A stretch of DNA of 64,000 bases, taken from positions 20,917,001 to 20,981,000 of the forward strand of contig JABWDB010000003.1 in assembly GCA_019614645.1 (NCBI GenBank). Direction: 5' to 3'. Below the pieces are notes generated by a model. That model was not told the DNA's origin. It was given only the letters and a program-made list of their open reading frames with translations, and did not search any database. Of the stretch, positions 13,125 through 26,330 are shown piece by piece. The position numbers and the translations under genes are program-made. The stretch's first letter is position 1. Every line of letters begins with the position of its first letter. The DNA is from Stratiolaelaps scimitus (Eukaryota > Arthropoda > Arachnida > Mesostigmata > Laelapidae).

Positions 13125-13201
13125 GTGTGCTCTTTCAAATCGATGTATATATATGTATATATAATATACCTATATTTGTACCTCGATTTGAAAGAACACA
13201 C
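13125..13201. repeat. Inverted repeat, 19-bp arms around a TA-rich core
   Basis: GTGTGCTCTTTCAAATCGA (13125-13143) is complementary, with one mismatch, to 13183-13201. The 39-bp centre is almost pure TA. It has the shape of a tiny foldback or MITE-like element. Confidence 0.85.
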
Positions 13202-13925
13202 TCTTAAAAACCATGGGACAAAAGAAGTAAATTTTAACCATTGTATAATTATGTGGATTACAAGTTACATAAGATATAGGTATTTTCGCTTAACAGTCAA
13301 CATAGCTTTAGTAGGCATGGCTTGTGCCCTTCAGAGGTACCGCTCGATTAGAACCAATTATGTTTTGTATTCTTGTCTCGGGCGCTGAATTCCTATAATT
13401 CCTGGCAATAAATTAATTACAGCAGCTTATTATAATTACTTTTGCCTAATCTGAAGCCACTAAGCCAGAACCAGAGCCGGCGCTGGTCGCCTGAGCATAC
13501 TCTGCAGCCTCGGACACGAATTGCGAGAATTACAGACACCGACCGATGAACAACAATATTTTTCTTTCGGCTCCAGTGGCCACGATTATAGCAGCAGCCG
13601 ACTGAAACTGGACAAATTGAACCACTGTCCCGAGAGCTGTTCATGCAGCGGAAAGCGTCACGGTCACCACTCTTCCAGAATTGCTATGCACATCTGCGAT
13701 TTGTATCATCGATAGCAGCATGGCCAATAAATAAGCGCGTAGGTTCATAGGTAATTTCCAGCTTAAAGGTAACGAACACATGCATAGGATACTAAGTATT
13801 CGTTAATGAGGTTGTTAATTGCAATACACATGATTGGCAAACGGGAAGATATTCGTCTATCACTGTGTCAAGTGGTCAGACAATTTCGAATTGGCACCTT
13901 ATTCTAGTATCCATATACTGACCTT

Positions 13926-13980
13926 TTCGGGCTGACTCTCAGCCAACATTTTACGTTCACGGTACAACTGCTTTTTGCAT
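13926..13980 (+). repeat. Dispersed repeat family A, copy 2
   Basis: TTCGGGCTGACTCTCAGCC, AACATTTTACGTTCACGG and TACAACTGCTTTTTGC match family A. The copy is shorter at its right end. Confidence 0.68.
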
Positions 13981-16001
13981 TACTATTACGTATTCATATA
14001 CTACGATATTTAAACGGCTTGCCTGAAGCTCCCCGCGCTCTGCAATCGTTGCCAGCTAAGACCCTGCGGCTGAGTAGACGATTTGTCAAAGGCCGATGAC
14101 AGTGTTAACCACTACTAAATTAATTATTATCTTATTTCTAATCAACGTCGAATCAAGAGCCTCAGCTGATTTTACACAGCCACTCGATAAACGCCCTTGA
14201 CTTCCATTCCATCCGTTAGCTTTTGAAGACCATCCATGCTCTTTGCGTGAACGTGCTACAGATACGAACATAAATTCAATGAGAAGGTCCAACTTCTGCT
14301 GGTTCAAGATGTGTGTGTTATCAACGTCTCGGAAATTTATTGACATCGCTCATCTCTGATCCTCTTGCTGCTCATTGGCGGCAGTCTGAGATGACTCGAA
14401 GATCATTGCAAGTCGTTCAAGTATACCAGCTTGCATACGCTAGCTACCCATCCAGCAGTTCCCACCCGCTGGGTGAGGCCTACCCCCCCCCCTGGAGTCC
14501 CGGCAAAAGCAAAATCAAATCGAAGGCAGAACTACACACCCCATTGCACTCAATTACCTATTTCGTAGCCGAGCGGAAACCCTATTTCTGTGTTATGTTA
14601 AGCAGCAAGTACGCACATGGGGCCGTGTTGTTTTCGAGTGTAGAAATCGCGGATAACGAGACCGGCTTTTATATTTAGATAGGACGATACTAAAATTCAT
14701 CTACTAGTACATAATAATAATAATAATAATACTAATAGAAAAAAACATGGAAACACTAATAATGCGTGTTTACTTTACTCTTAAATTGTGTGAACGGGAC
14801 GACCGATTCTTAGTGTGATTGAGGGTTGATCATATACCGTTGACTACTTCGATACTGGATTGACCCAGCATTCTGGGGCTTCTAAATAGAGGAATTTACT
14901 TTGTTGACGTTACCGTGCCCATTTTCACGATATTTCGACCATATATGTACACCGTCGATTGGCATCCTTATGCACGTAACCATTACGTCGAGCGAAATGT
15001 TATGTAATTATTCCAACCTTTTTACCGTGTCTTGATCAATATACATGTCCTCAACACATTATCCAGTTGCCAACGAATTCCATCGACAAACCATTGCTGG
15101 AAAACTAAAAATGAGTTGTAGATTTTCGTAACCTTTGGTATGCCGCTTAGTTCGTGTTACCAGGCGGAGAAAAGCATATTTATGCGATGATTGAAAGACA
15201 ATAGAGGATCTACGATTTTTAGCTGGCTGCACCTTTGACGTTACGAACGCTCGAAGCCAGTAGTAAGGCTTGCTCAAAGCTTACTCTGAACAGCCGAACA
15301 GTTAAAGTATTACCACTTCGGTCGTAAAAGTCAAAGTAGTAGAATACGAGGTCATGACATTCATAGGACTCTGAGGGACAACGCTTATAATGTCGATGAC
15401 AGAGGTATTGGTGTTCGCCCTATAGTAACCAATGATACCACCAGAAAGGCAGAAGATCCACACTTTGGACTACAACTTGTATGAACTAGAGAAAGCTCAT
15501 TAAAGCCTTAAACGAGTACTATTTGAAAGCACCGTCTTTGAGGCAGACTTAGTTACAAATCAAGCAAGATAAATTAATATTATTATAAGAGATAATATTG
15601 ATAAGAAAATTCATGTACTCGTATTCAATACTCGCAGGCTGGATCAGCCCATATTAATTGTCACAAATGTGACTAGATAGCGTGCCACCGATATTCGATC
15701 ATCTACAAAGCATGAGAAAGCACTCTTAGGTTGATAGTTGAACAGCATAATGTTCCATTTAGCGCATGCTCCAAGGTAATATCGATGGCCCCCCAACAAC
15801 GCGAACACCTTTCCTCGTGAATCAACAGTTGCTCTCCTTTTCTTTTCCACATACATCCTTGATTTAAGGGCAAAACGTATGCATAGTTCAACCTCGTATG
15901 CATAGTGTACAAGCACAATGTTATAATATTATTATTATTATCCTGCACGGGTTCAATTCACGCCGTTGCACATTTGCATTTAAAAAGAGTATAGTGAAAG
16001 G

Positions 16002-16120
16002 AGTGAAATTATTCTTCTGTTTGTCAGAGCGGTCAGGCACATGCGCATTTCTTGTTTGCTTGACCTTTCTTCAATATTATTATTATCGTCTCAACAGTCG
16101 CCATAGACCTCATGAAAATA
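16002..16120 (+). repeat. Dispersed repeat family B, copy 2
   Basis: The plus strand has AATTATTCTTCTGTTTGTCA, GAGCGGTCAGGCACATG and GCATTTCTTGTTTGC, matching copy 1 in inverse orientation, with the weaker CATAGACCTCATGAAAA segment near 16107. Confidence 0.68.
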
Positions 16121-17568
16121 TGATACATTGTTCGTGCACTCCGCCCTGGCTACTTCACGTAATTTGCAGGATATGAATACGAATATCAAAATACTAAAAT
16201 TCCCAGTACTGCATTTACATTATATGTGATACATTCTGATGTCGACTAGAGAAACACCATCACGGGGCTTTCTTCGAGTGCACCTTTTCAAGTGCTCAGG
16301 TGTCCTTGATTTGGTGACGTGACCACACTTCACAGCAATATGACGACCACCTAACAACCGCGCCTTTCCAGACTGAGATCATTATATCGCCCCTGTCGAC
16401 ATCTTCTGCAAGTTTAATCGTCAGCACTTTGCAGTCGATATCGCTCTTCTTCTATTCGTTCAAGAATGTGTAAAATTCGAACTTCTCGACAAACAGCCAA
16501 GGCAGCCCGCCCTTGCGGGAGTCCAAGCGGGAGCATACAATATATTTCCCCCTCAGCTACCGGCGTTCATTTGCGTCTCGGCTAGAAAATATACAGAAAA
16601 GCTGGACGATTCCAAAGCGTCTTTGCAAAACGTCTCCCGCGTTGTCGCCACTGCCCGCGATACTTGCCGCGGACATCGCAGAACGCCTTGCAGTGCACCG
16701 ACACGCTTTGCTTGTTCCCCGTATATTGTTCCGCATATTAGACATTCCATTCGTATTATCTGGATATAACATTTATTGATTCGCAGGCACCACTTGTCGT
16801 CATTTGTCAACGGATAATTAATTTCGCATAGCCATCGAGGGGCTACCGCGACAAGTCGCTCCGAGTTCGCCTTCGCACAACGAAAAAAAAAGGTCTGGGG
16901 CAAAGGCCTATTTCTGGAATGGCGTCCGGTTAATTTCGTATTTGTTGGTTCGTTGAGCCGTAGTTAGTCGTAGGTGGTCGCTTGGTTAGTTGGGTGCCCG
17001 TTAGCGGTTGTTGATCGCACCGCGCCTCGGTCCAGTAGCCGTATGCAGTAATTCCCTGTTCGTCTCGTGCGGGCCGTTATAGCAGGCAGCGAGAAGTCGG
17101 TTGAAGGATGTCAGTTTGTCATTGAAGATCGATAAACTCTACGTGCGGTCAATGAAACACCGTACCTCTATCGTTCTCTCGTCTTTCTCTTCTTCTTGTT
17201 AATATGCGTCTCGTAAAACTGCTGTTTCGGGTGTGGACTTATCGGCTTACAACGTCTCAGCGGGTGCCTTGACACACATCTATAGGCGCCTTCTCTTTTT
17301 TTAGCTAGACACGGCGTCCTATTTATCTCATAGATTCACAACGGAAGAATTTAGCGAACGACATTCACCCGACACAGTTGATTTACACTCTAAGTGCAAA
17401 ACCTTGCAGGGTGATATCATCCTGTAATTGTGCATATGTTTTGTTAACCGTGGGTTGAGCTCCTATTAGCGGCGTTTCGGTCAGTGATGCACTCGTTCAT
17501 AGCGATGACAAAGCTATCCGGGTTTGGGCCTCCTCGAAACAATCCCCTGCCAGTCTTGATTTCCGAAA

Positions 17569-17719
17569 ATAAAGGTAAAGCTTTATTGGTTTATTAAAGG
17601 AGCTGCAATCTTTGCAGTGCTTAGATTCTCTTTTATGTCATCACCAGGCCTCTGGACTCGAGCCAGTGGCCTCTGGCCTTTTGCAGCCAGAAACTTGGCC
17701 GTCGAAGCGACTGCGCCTG
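17569..17719 (-). mobile_element. tRNA-derived SINE, full-length diverged copy
   Basis: Same family as the copy at 46752. The head contains GGCCAAGTTTCTGG and a weakened B box GGCTCGAGTCC. The body reads ATAAAAGAGAATCTAAGC, and the tail is CTCCTTTAATAAACCAATA followed by (CCTTTA)n. Divergence in head and body suggests an older insertion. Confidence 0.82.
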
Positions 17720-20146
17720 ATTGAATCAAATTATGATACTACCTGCGCTGGTCTCAGCCACGTAAACTAGTAAAATTGATTTCATGACCCTTCATAAGAT
17801 GGTATTCAATCAGCGTGCGACACCTTTTTATGGGTCTTCATTATTGGCCTGCATGTTCCCCAGATACAAGAGCTGGTTATGTTTGAAAATTCAAACAACT
17901 CCAAAGTGAAGGCTCTACCAAAGTGAAGGACTCTAGAGGTTACTGTAATTTGTGATTTTTCTCATTTCGCAAACCAGAATGTTACCATCCGTTATTATTG
18001 GCCTACGGATACTTGGCTATAGGGACGCCGCTAAACTCAATGACATAGTTAAAGCCGGTTCATTTCGGAACTAGTATTTATGCAACTCCTTGTACGCGTC
18101 CAGGTGGTGATCTAAAGGAACTTCCTTTTTTCTCGGCTAATTCTCTGGGCCTCGCCCTATGCACTCATCACGATTAAGTTGATGACGGTGGACAAAATTA
18201 CGTAGCTTAACCCCAAGTGAGGCTACATATTCCTCTATTCTATAGGTCCCCTATAACTTGTAAACACATCCTTGTCATTCAACTTCTGCGTCACTGGTCA
18301 CAGGATAGTAGGAACTAGGGAAAGTAACTTTGCAATTTCTTTAGTCTTTTTTTTTGAGAGGAGGAAATTTGCGCTGATTATTGTGGTGATACCTCCCATT
18401 GAACACCTGACAAGCAGCAAAACTTGCGGCTTGTTTGCGTTTTGTTTGAGACCCCGCAGGGGTAACACTGATGGTATCTCTTACTAATTCTATGCCAACG
18501 ACCTGCGCATATTAAAGGGTGGCGCCACCTCGACGGTGTTCAAAGTGAACCTATGTCCAAACAGCTACAACAACAACAAGAGCGATATATGGCGTTAGAC
18601 AATAACAACAATGGCATGCTATAAATACTAACCCTGCTTCATTACACGAGAATATTGTCTCTATGAATGTTACTACTTTTAGTGATGAACATCGATCGCA
18701 TCTGGGTCCAGCTAGGGAGTGACTCTATGGTTTACGGTTCTCGACGTTTCCTTTAATAAATGGTTGATTGATCGATTCATTCCTAATCGACACGTCCGTT
18801 GACGTCGGTCGAATTTATAATTAGTGCATACGACTGAAATCTGGTAGCGGCAATCGAAGATTTGCCACCACTTATTAAAGAAGAACAAAACTAGGTAGGA
18901 TTCGAAACCCAATATAGCTGTTGATTGACGTCCATATCACTGTTTCGCGAGTGAACTGACCGTGGACATCGGTTGCCAACATGGTGATATCTCACTCGTA
19001 GTGGATCGAGTACGTCGGCTGTGGCTGTGCACGACACAAGTGCCTTATGAACACACTTAGCGACGGATCGGTTGCAGGCCGCAATTCCCAGGCGAGACAG
19101 ATAGCTAACATCCAGCCTCGTCCAACAGTGGAGATGCCTCCCCCGGTTTTTCCCTCACGCGCTGAAGCGGTTGCGTTTGAGCTCTGAGTACGATTCGTAG
19201 ACGAGGCACGACGCGTCGAAGCCTCGCATTTCGATTTGAGCACTCTCACCTGAGTTGAGTCGTACCACAACGAACGCTACTCGTTGTTGATAGTTGGCTA
19301 TCATACGAACACATTTTGTAATAACCATAAATGGCAGAGGATGACATAGTTCAAATAAGCGTGTTAATTAAATGATGCTTGAGTTTCACTGCGATACCGC
19401 ACAAAAACATGCGCCGAATGCTCAGCTTTAACTAAGGTTTAATTTACATGTGTGTTGAATGAAGGTGCTTCTGTGAGACTGTTATACGCTGATCCACAAT
19501 ACCTATTCTCCGATGTTAATCCATGATAATACATGGTGTCAGTGTTAACTAATAAGAGCGCAGACAATGTGGCTTTGGAGTCGCAATAGCAAAGGACTCA
19601 AATGGCCTTACCTATAACAAAAGTGTACAAAATATAGTCATGTAATGGGATTCTTGTAATTGCCCCAAAGAGAAAACTCATTGGTGCAGAACACTCGCTC
19701 CTTTATAGGTTCAATAACTTCGAAGAAAGGAAGATCTTGGTTTAAGTTCGGCGTAACGACATGGGTATTATACATTTGAACAAAATATACAAAAAAAACG
19801 TACATCTTCCGGACCATCGCTCAACGTGATAACCATCGATTCAAGTTTTGGCTGTTTTTCATTAAGCAAGACTAGTCGAAAAGTTGGTTCAGTCAGTACA
19901 TAAGCACTCAACCTATGCTTTAATACGCACAACCTGCCCGTCCCCCCGCAGAACGCCCATCCAAAGTCCAAATGGTGGTCGACTTTACTATTAGGATAGG
20001 TCACCAGCAAATAAAAATGACAAGAATCAGTTACGCCTCTCTCCATCGTCCGACAGGGACTGAAGACGCAAAACGGATGGGGATCTATGCCTGCCATCGA
20101 GACAGACCAGCTAATGATTAGGTAATTGTTCGTTATCTAAGTTTAC

Positions 20147-20237
20147 CTGACGAGCCTGACAGATTTGGTCGTCGTGGCCATCGCTGTCCTGCTCTCGAGC
20201 AGCCGCCGAGGCAAAGTTAATTACTGTGGAGGGCAGC
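20147..20237 (-). CDS. Unidentified exon candidate
   Basis: A T8 pyrimidine tract and AATAG acceptor precede 91 nt ending CGTCAG|GTAAAC. The open frame reads LPSTVINFASAAAREQDSD and then GHDDQICQARQ. Splice sites are good, but its entry phase does not follow the exon at 22197, so an intervening exon would be needed if they belong together. No family recognised. Confidence 0.25.
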
Positions 20238-20984
20238 CTATTCGTAAAAAAAACGCGCGTTATTCGGAGTAAAATGTGTACAATAGCACGCACGCCGTCA
20301 TTACATAAAGATCAAAGGAGTTCATATACATTTGTTATTGTAGGTGTGTATTTATCCGTTATGTAAATAAATATATAATACCTGTAGAGGTTAGTCCGGT
20401 AACCACAGCGACGGCTCTATAGCCGACATTTGAGTTACTCGCGATTATACAATGAGGATGTATGTGTACTTTGAGCGGGTAACCAGTTACCTTCCTAGAC
20501 AGCCACAAAGTGCGGTTATTTTTGTGGAGACGGAGATGTGACAAATCAAATCACATTATTTGGGATGCCCTGCGGTTCTGAATTTCATTCTAGGTGTTCA
20601 ATAGCGGTCATCAATTGCTGTTGGTCTAATGATTCATAGTCTCGTTATCGTCTCTTCATTCTTGGGAACCTACTCTTGAAATTCGACAAATCCGACGTTG
20701 TGGTAGAAATCAATGGGGGATAGTATAACATTCTCAGCTTTCTAGACAACGATTTCTTATGCCTAAAAATCCTAGGATTTGCTTTCGACCTAGGATTAGC
20801 GGAGAATCGTCCATCCAGTCGAGACAGTTCAGACCGGATAACCGACATGTCTCTTCTACTATTATTTCCTGCAACAGGGACCTTGATGGAGATTTCGTCG
20901 TAAAATCACCTTAGATAAGTAATCGTAGACATAACAGCAGAACGTCGTTGTCCCAACACTCACCGAAATGTTGTATTGTTCATG

Positions 20985-21074
20985 CATTTAAAGGGGGTTG
21001 TCCGTCTTATGAAGCAATGCCGAAAGCAGTTGTACCGTCGACGTTGTTATATGTTGGTTGTGAGTCAGCCCGGA
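20985..21074 (-). repeat. Dispersed repeat family A, copy 3
   Basis: On the minus strand it reads CCGGGCTGACTCACAACC, AACATATAACAACGTCGACG, GTACAACTGCTTTCGGC and ATTGCTTCATAAGACG. Homology extends on both sides of the core seen in copies 1 and 2. Confidence 0.68.
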
Positions 21075-22196
21075 TAATTTTACTTAGAATGCATAGAGGC
21101 GACAGCGGCTCTTTATGGCCTTTACAAACGAAAAACGGCTAGTCGTCGGTGGACGATTGCGGAAAATAAAGCGTCATAAAAGGAGCCCACTAATGATCAC
21201 CAAATCATAGCTACCTCTGTGAACGAATCCTATACAGATGCAAACGTTGAACAAGTTGAAGAAGACCTACGTGGTATCAGGTCCTTAATCATTTAATGGC
21301 CCCCTAATTGTAGACATTGTTCTTGTTGTATAACACTTTCGTTTGCAGCAATAATCTACAGTCCTTCTTCTATCAAACATTTATCGCTCCTTGTCAGTAT
21401 GGCATACCTACGAGGTATGTAAGGCGAAGAATCCACATCGCTTCCATTCCACGACCGGATTTCGAGAGTGGAACCTATCTCACTGCTGGTCTATTTATCC
21501 AAGCTATGTATGATGCCTCTAGTTGCTGCTACGTCGCCGTGTGAACCGTTATAAGCACACCCTGCTGAAATCTGGAGATGAGAACTTCTCCGAAACCTTG
21601 TGTTTCTATACTTTTCGGACGTTTGAATGTATGTTGGACGTAACGTAAGTGGGTATACGTCATTTAGAATATCATATTAAACCCTGATGCGTAGAGAACG
21701 CATGACTTAGTCATCAAGAATGTGGGATTTCATTAATATCTTCAACTTGCAAATACAATATAATCACAAATTTACCAAAACCCTGGATACATATATATAT
21801 ATATATATATATATAATCCAACTTTCTTTATTAAGAGCCACTTATTAGCAGGTCATTTTAACTTTATTGATCGCTTACGATACAACTGAATAATGCATAA
21901 AAACCAATCGCATATACAGAATCCTTAAAAGAAAAGTATCGACGGCGATTACCTCTTTGAACTATGACCCGAATACTTTCCCATATTGCTGTACTTCAAT
22001 GAAAGCACCACTAGAGTGGATTCTACGATACCACCGAAATCCACTCAGAGGCCTTGACCTTATCACACCTTATCATAAGCTAAGAAGCGTCGGGCCCCGA
22101 TAGTGATTGCAGGTGAAACCTTGTCGTATCGTAGTTTGTTTGCACGTGGGCGTGCTTGAATGTGTGTTAACTGTGTCTATGTGTATTAACACGTAC

Positions 22197-22427
22197 CTTT
22201 GGCAGCGAGATGCTGGTAGTCGGTGTACCTCTAGTATCGCCTGCTTGCGCTTCGCGAAAGCTGTCCAAAATCGAGGCTGCTCCCGAGTCGAGCGAACTTC
22301 CCCGTCGATTTTCTAACGAGCTGGGGTTGAGCGTCGGCACGAGCGGGTTACCAGTGCCGTACGTATTCTGCCGGAGGGACGTCAGACGTTCCGTGCTCGC
22401 CCGGTAGGTGGCGACACTGAGCTTCAT
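22197..22427 (-). CDS. Unidentified coding exon, possible first exon (partial gene)
   Basis: From an ATG at 22427 (context CCCGATGAAG) the minus strand is open for exactly 77 codons to a textbook donor AAG|GTACGT at 22197/22196, phase 0. The peptide starts MKLSVATYRASTERL, continues with GTGNPLVPTLNPSSLENRR and ends AGDTRGTPTTSISLPK. It is Ser/Thr/Arg-rich and probably disordered. The frame stays open upstream of the ATG to a stop near 22640, behind a pyrimidine-rich stretch with TACTAATAC and CAG, so the exon could instead start there. I do not recognise the family, and no downstream exon with matching phase was found with confidence. It lies at the edge of a GC- and CAG-rich tract that could be its promoter and 5'UTR. 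Confidence 0.4.
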
Positions 22428-22639
22428 CGGGACAGGACTCCAAACGATTTCTGTCTCAAGCTCAAGCGCTTGATGATCTCTGTATGGCACGCTCGAAGCC
22501 AAGCCAATTGTTACGGCGGTTTTCCTCGGGAGACAAACACTAAAGGCGCATCGGTTTTTGCATTGACTTGGAGTGTTGTCACTGGTGGTCGAAATCTCTT
22601 TGGGTGCGAAATCACTAATCTACTGCCGTATTAGTAGTA

Positions 22640-25600
22640 GTAGTGGTAGTTGTTGTTGTTATTGCAGTACAAGTTGTATTGCTAGACGGTGTGCGCGGAT
22701 TATCGTCGGCGACGAAGCACGTATAGCTGGAGTTGCTGTTGTATTCTACAGATCTGCTGGTACCGATGGACGGACGGACGGGGAGTGGCTCCCCTTCTTC
22801 TTGTTCTTCTTCTCTAGTCCGTTTCTCGGTCCTTCTTCCCGGATATGCGTTGGGATATGCGCAATGACAACGGCATGGTGGTAGTCGTTAGTCGCTGCTC
22901 GCTGCGCGCAACGTTAACTCATGGGCAGTATCGAAGAAGCAATGGTGCGGAGTCGCACCGGAGGACCGTTCCTTCTCGTGGTCACCTGCTGCGCCCTGTC
23001 CGGCTGGGAACACAGCGCATGCCGAGAACTCCGTTCAGATATCGAGGGGCCGATAGCTTCAACACAGGAGAATAGCTAGAGCCATGGCTAGTCATTCAGT
23101 AGTGGTAAGTAGCCGATTACTAAACCCTCCCTCGTATGCCTCGACAACAACGTTGACAACGATGAAGTCGGGCTAAACGTGAACTAGAGAGCTCGAATTC
23201 TGCCAGTCATAACGATAATCGGCACAATGTGAATTGGCGTCTGCGATGGACCTCGTGTTCATTAGGGTTTCGTGTCCCGTAGTATTTAGCTACTACGACT
23301 GCTGCTGCTTATTTGCGATAGCGTGCTATTGCAGGTGTTACCGATCCTACCTTGACAGATGCTAGTAACGAAGGGAGCTTTGACACCCTGTTACATCCTA
23401 AGCAGCGATGTTACTGTTGTTGACGTCGTTGTGTCCGGTGTTAGCCGGTGATGCTGCAGTTGTATTGTTATTATGAATTGTTGTGCGATGCTGTTCATCT
23501 CCTGCGATGATATCGTGCTCTATATCCAAGAATACTCGCTGGCTGATCTCATATCGAGGCATAGCCCGAGGCGATATCTTGTTGAGGTGGGGCGTCCTCG
23601 TCTGCAGGATCATGTGACGAAGTCGCATTCACTCGTCCACATTTCTTGTTCAATCATTTTCGTTTCGTTTTTGCCGTGTAGATGTGTGTCATTATCCTAT
23701 ACGTGGGTTTGTTGTCCACCCAGTGGGGTAATATGTGATTGAGAACTGGGTTCGGGACAGAGTGCGATTGCTTTCTTAGGCTGAATTTTCAAGTATTCAC
23801 CTATTTCGCATTGAGTCGGACGTCTGCGGCGGACCGTTCGCCGTCGCCAATGACTCGTCGGGGACGAGAAAGTGTCATTTCAGCATTGACGCCCATGATG
23901 TTCGGCAACGTCCGACTATTCTAGCGTGCGCAGATGAACAGTGCAAAAAATGAACGCGAAACAAGCGGAAGCGCGCTGATTGATTGCTATAGATGCGTTA
24001 AGCTAACAGCTTCGGGGTTGACGGCTTGAGATTCTGATCGCTAGCGGTTTCGCTGTTGAAACGGCATGAGTTCACGTAACACCATTTGGCGATAGTTGAT
24101 TGAATCCAGCGAATTTCATCTCTTACTTCATCTCTTACGCTGTCAGAAGCAGGAAAAATTGACTGGAAGAATAAGCTGCAACTATGCACGTAGCATGTCT
24201 AACTGATCCGAGACAACAAATCGAAGGACGAAACCACAACGTCATAACTACAACGCTAACAGCGTTGTCCTTCTGCTGCTTTCACATGCGGGAACTTCAG
24301 TATGTCTTCATTTTTTTTTTGTTGCCAAGTGAAATGAGTCGGTTAGCTATTGCACAGTGACAACCTGGCGAAACATCGTCTCAAACACAAACGGGCACAC
24401 GAGTTCGCTTTGACAAGCAGAGTCATTTATCCGTCAGAGTCACTCACCACAGCTTTTCGTCGGGAAGCGGATTCGGATCGCAATTATCGACCGACAATTA
24501 CATGGGACTAGATTCGGTAGAGACGATGATATGAAAGGATGATTCGCCTTCTCTCTCTCTCTCTCTCTCTCTCTCACACTCTCACACACATAACCACTGT
24601 CTGTGCACACACTGTCTGATAACGGCGAACAGCAAATAAGGACGAAGTATCTCATCTCCGTTGTTCTGTCTCTCTCTCTCGTTGTCATCGTCCATGAATC
24701 GGACCGCGGCGGGACGGGATGGGGCACCTGAGGAGAAGCGTACACAAAACAAGTTTGTCTTGCACTTGTCAAAGCACACGTAGTGAACTAGGGCTCATCA
24801 CGCTCGATGTTGCCCGGACGGTAAGAGGCCTGTCTTGAAGTGGCAGCCATCTCTCGCTGGCTGATCACGGTTGTTGGTATTCCGCCTGGCAACTGCAAAC
24901 AGCTGTCGTTTTTACATTTGGCCATCATTTAATATTGTCGCATTGTGAAACTGAGTTGCGCGCAAACTTAATTTCGTTCGAACACTTGAGAACACTAGCT
25001 AGCGTACATAACCTGATCGGGCTACGGGTGCCAATGAGTGAGGCGCTGCTGCTTCCGCGCTTGTTATCGGTGCTGCTGCTGCTGTTGTTGCTGTTGTTAT
25101 TGCTGCTGTTGTTGTTATTATGATTTTTGTTGTTGTTGTTTTCGTTGTTATTTTTCTGCATTGTTGACACACACATTTGGAAGGTGACATTTCCAATGTG
25201 TTCGCTTAGCTGCGACGATCAACGGGTACGCTTCGACGGTGTATCATCGTATCACCGCGTAGCCAACGATCCAACTTTGATGCCGAGTTTCATAGCAGGA
25301 CTTAGGCGGGCAGATAAAGCTGTGACATTTTGTACTTCATTGTCCCACGCGTGACCGGTCGTCTACTTCGTCTCCGTGGCAAGTTTAGCTTTTAAGTGTT
25401 CTCTATTGGAAGCTGTTTTCGTCTCGGGTCGTGTGGAGCTCCCTGCTTGCGATTGTTGTCATTTCGAGCAGTTTATCCCAGCGATGCTGACTAAAACAAC
25501 AACAACACCAACAACAACTACCACCACAGCATCAACAACAACACGAACTGCCCGGCCACTGTCACTTTGGCTGGCGTTGCCGGCTGCCCGCGCCGTCTAT

Positions 25601-26330
25601 CGCTTTCGTCTGCCTCGCAACGTCTTTGCGGTCAGACCACCGTACGATGGAACATACAACAAACACAGCCGTCGACTGACAGATCGACAAGCCCAAACTC
25701 TAGAAACACGAACCGATGGGCGGGCTACTTGTTGCCACAGTTCGCGATCAGAGAACAAACGAACCTACCACTGGTTCTACAACGGTCTCCTCTTGGCGTC
25801 ACTTTTTGGGCCGGCGGCCGAGATGAAGACAACGGAAGCGGCTCGCGATATCGCAACCGACAACTCGCAGCCAACAACAACAACGACAACAACAACGATA
25901 ACTAGCCTCCAGTGCAACTGCTGCTGCTGTCGCTGCTCATCGCAGGGCAGCGGTATTTAACCAATCAACAGCAGCAGCAGCAGCATCGAGTCGATAAATG
26001 CGATGGGATGAGATGACGAACCGGCCCGCGCGCGCGCGTGCGTGCTCTACTACCGGCGGAGCTGCTGCCACGCCGGCCAAACTCTCCGACTAGCTCGGGT
26101 CTACGCGAACTGAAGATCCCCGCCGAAGGGCCTCCCCGATCACTGCGGGGCCATCGGCCAGATGGCGCCACCGGGCCAGCCTTTACAGCCAGTGCTCTTT
26201 GTGGCATTTGCCTCTCGGATCGGGACGATGAAACACGGTCGACGAATTGAGAGACACTTGGGCGAACGAGTCGGTCAACTTATTCATAGACAAATATATA
26301 TATATATATATAGAGAGATATATTGATTGA
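22640..26330. promoter_or_regulatory. GC-rich, triplet-repeat-rich tract; probable promoter/5'UTR region
   Basis: The tract differs from its surroundings in base composition. It has many CpGs and runs of (CAG)n/(CTG)n, (CAA)n/(TTG)n and (ACA)n: 25050-25145, 25493-25550, 25870-25905, 25965-25985. It also has (CT)n at 24549-24576 and (GC)n at 26025-26040. Long ORFs here (up to 194 aa) are low-complexity and carry no domain. In arthropods such DNA is typical of promoters and long 5'UTRs of developmental or neuronal genes, so it may serve the minus-strand exon at 22197. This is inference from composition only. Confidence 0.35.

Larger units (their letters stand above)
9157..17568. other. No supported gene; microsatellites and repeats
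   Basis: Contains the long (TA)n block at 9345-9490, a SINE tail at 12621, repeat C at 12936, the foldback at 13125, repeat A at 13926 and repeat B at 16002. Several 80-130 aa ORFs occur but lack splice-site support or recognisable motifs. Confidence 0.55.
17720..22196. other. No supported gene beyond one exon candidate
   Basis: Holds the exon candidate at 20147, repeat A at 20985 and a (TA)n tract at 21791-21815. A minus-strand ORF at 19768-20097 (for example HRLSAYVLTEPTFRLVLLNE) ends near a possible GAT|GTACGT donor, but no family is recognisable. Confidence 0.5.

Noticed and set aside
18272..18560. Frame with YANDLRILKGG resembling an RT YADD box
   Set aside because: No other RT motif in order upstream or downstream, and a stop directly precedes it.
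25376..25960. 194-aa plus-strand ORF, the longest in the triplet-rich tract
   Set aside because: Mostly Thr/Cys/Ser low-complexity sequence created by (ACA)n and (TGC)n repeats; no domain, and a second frame is equally open.
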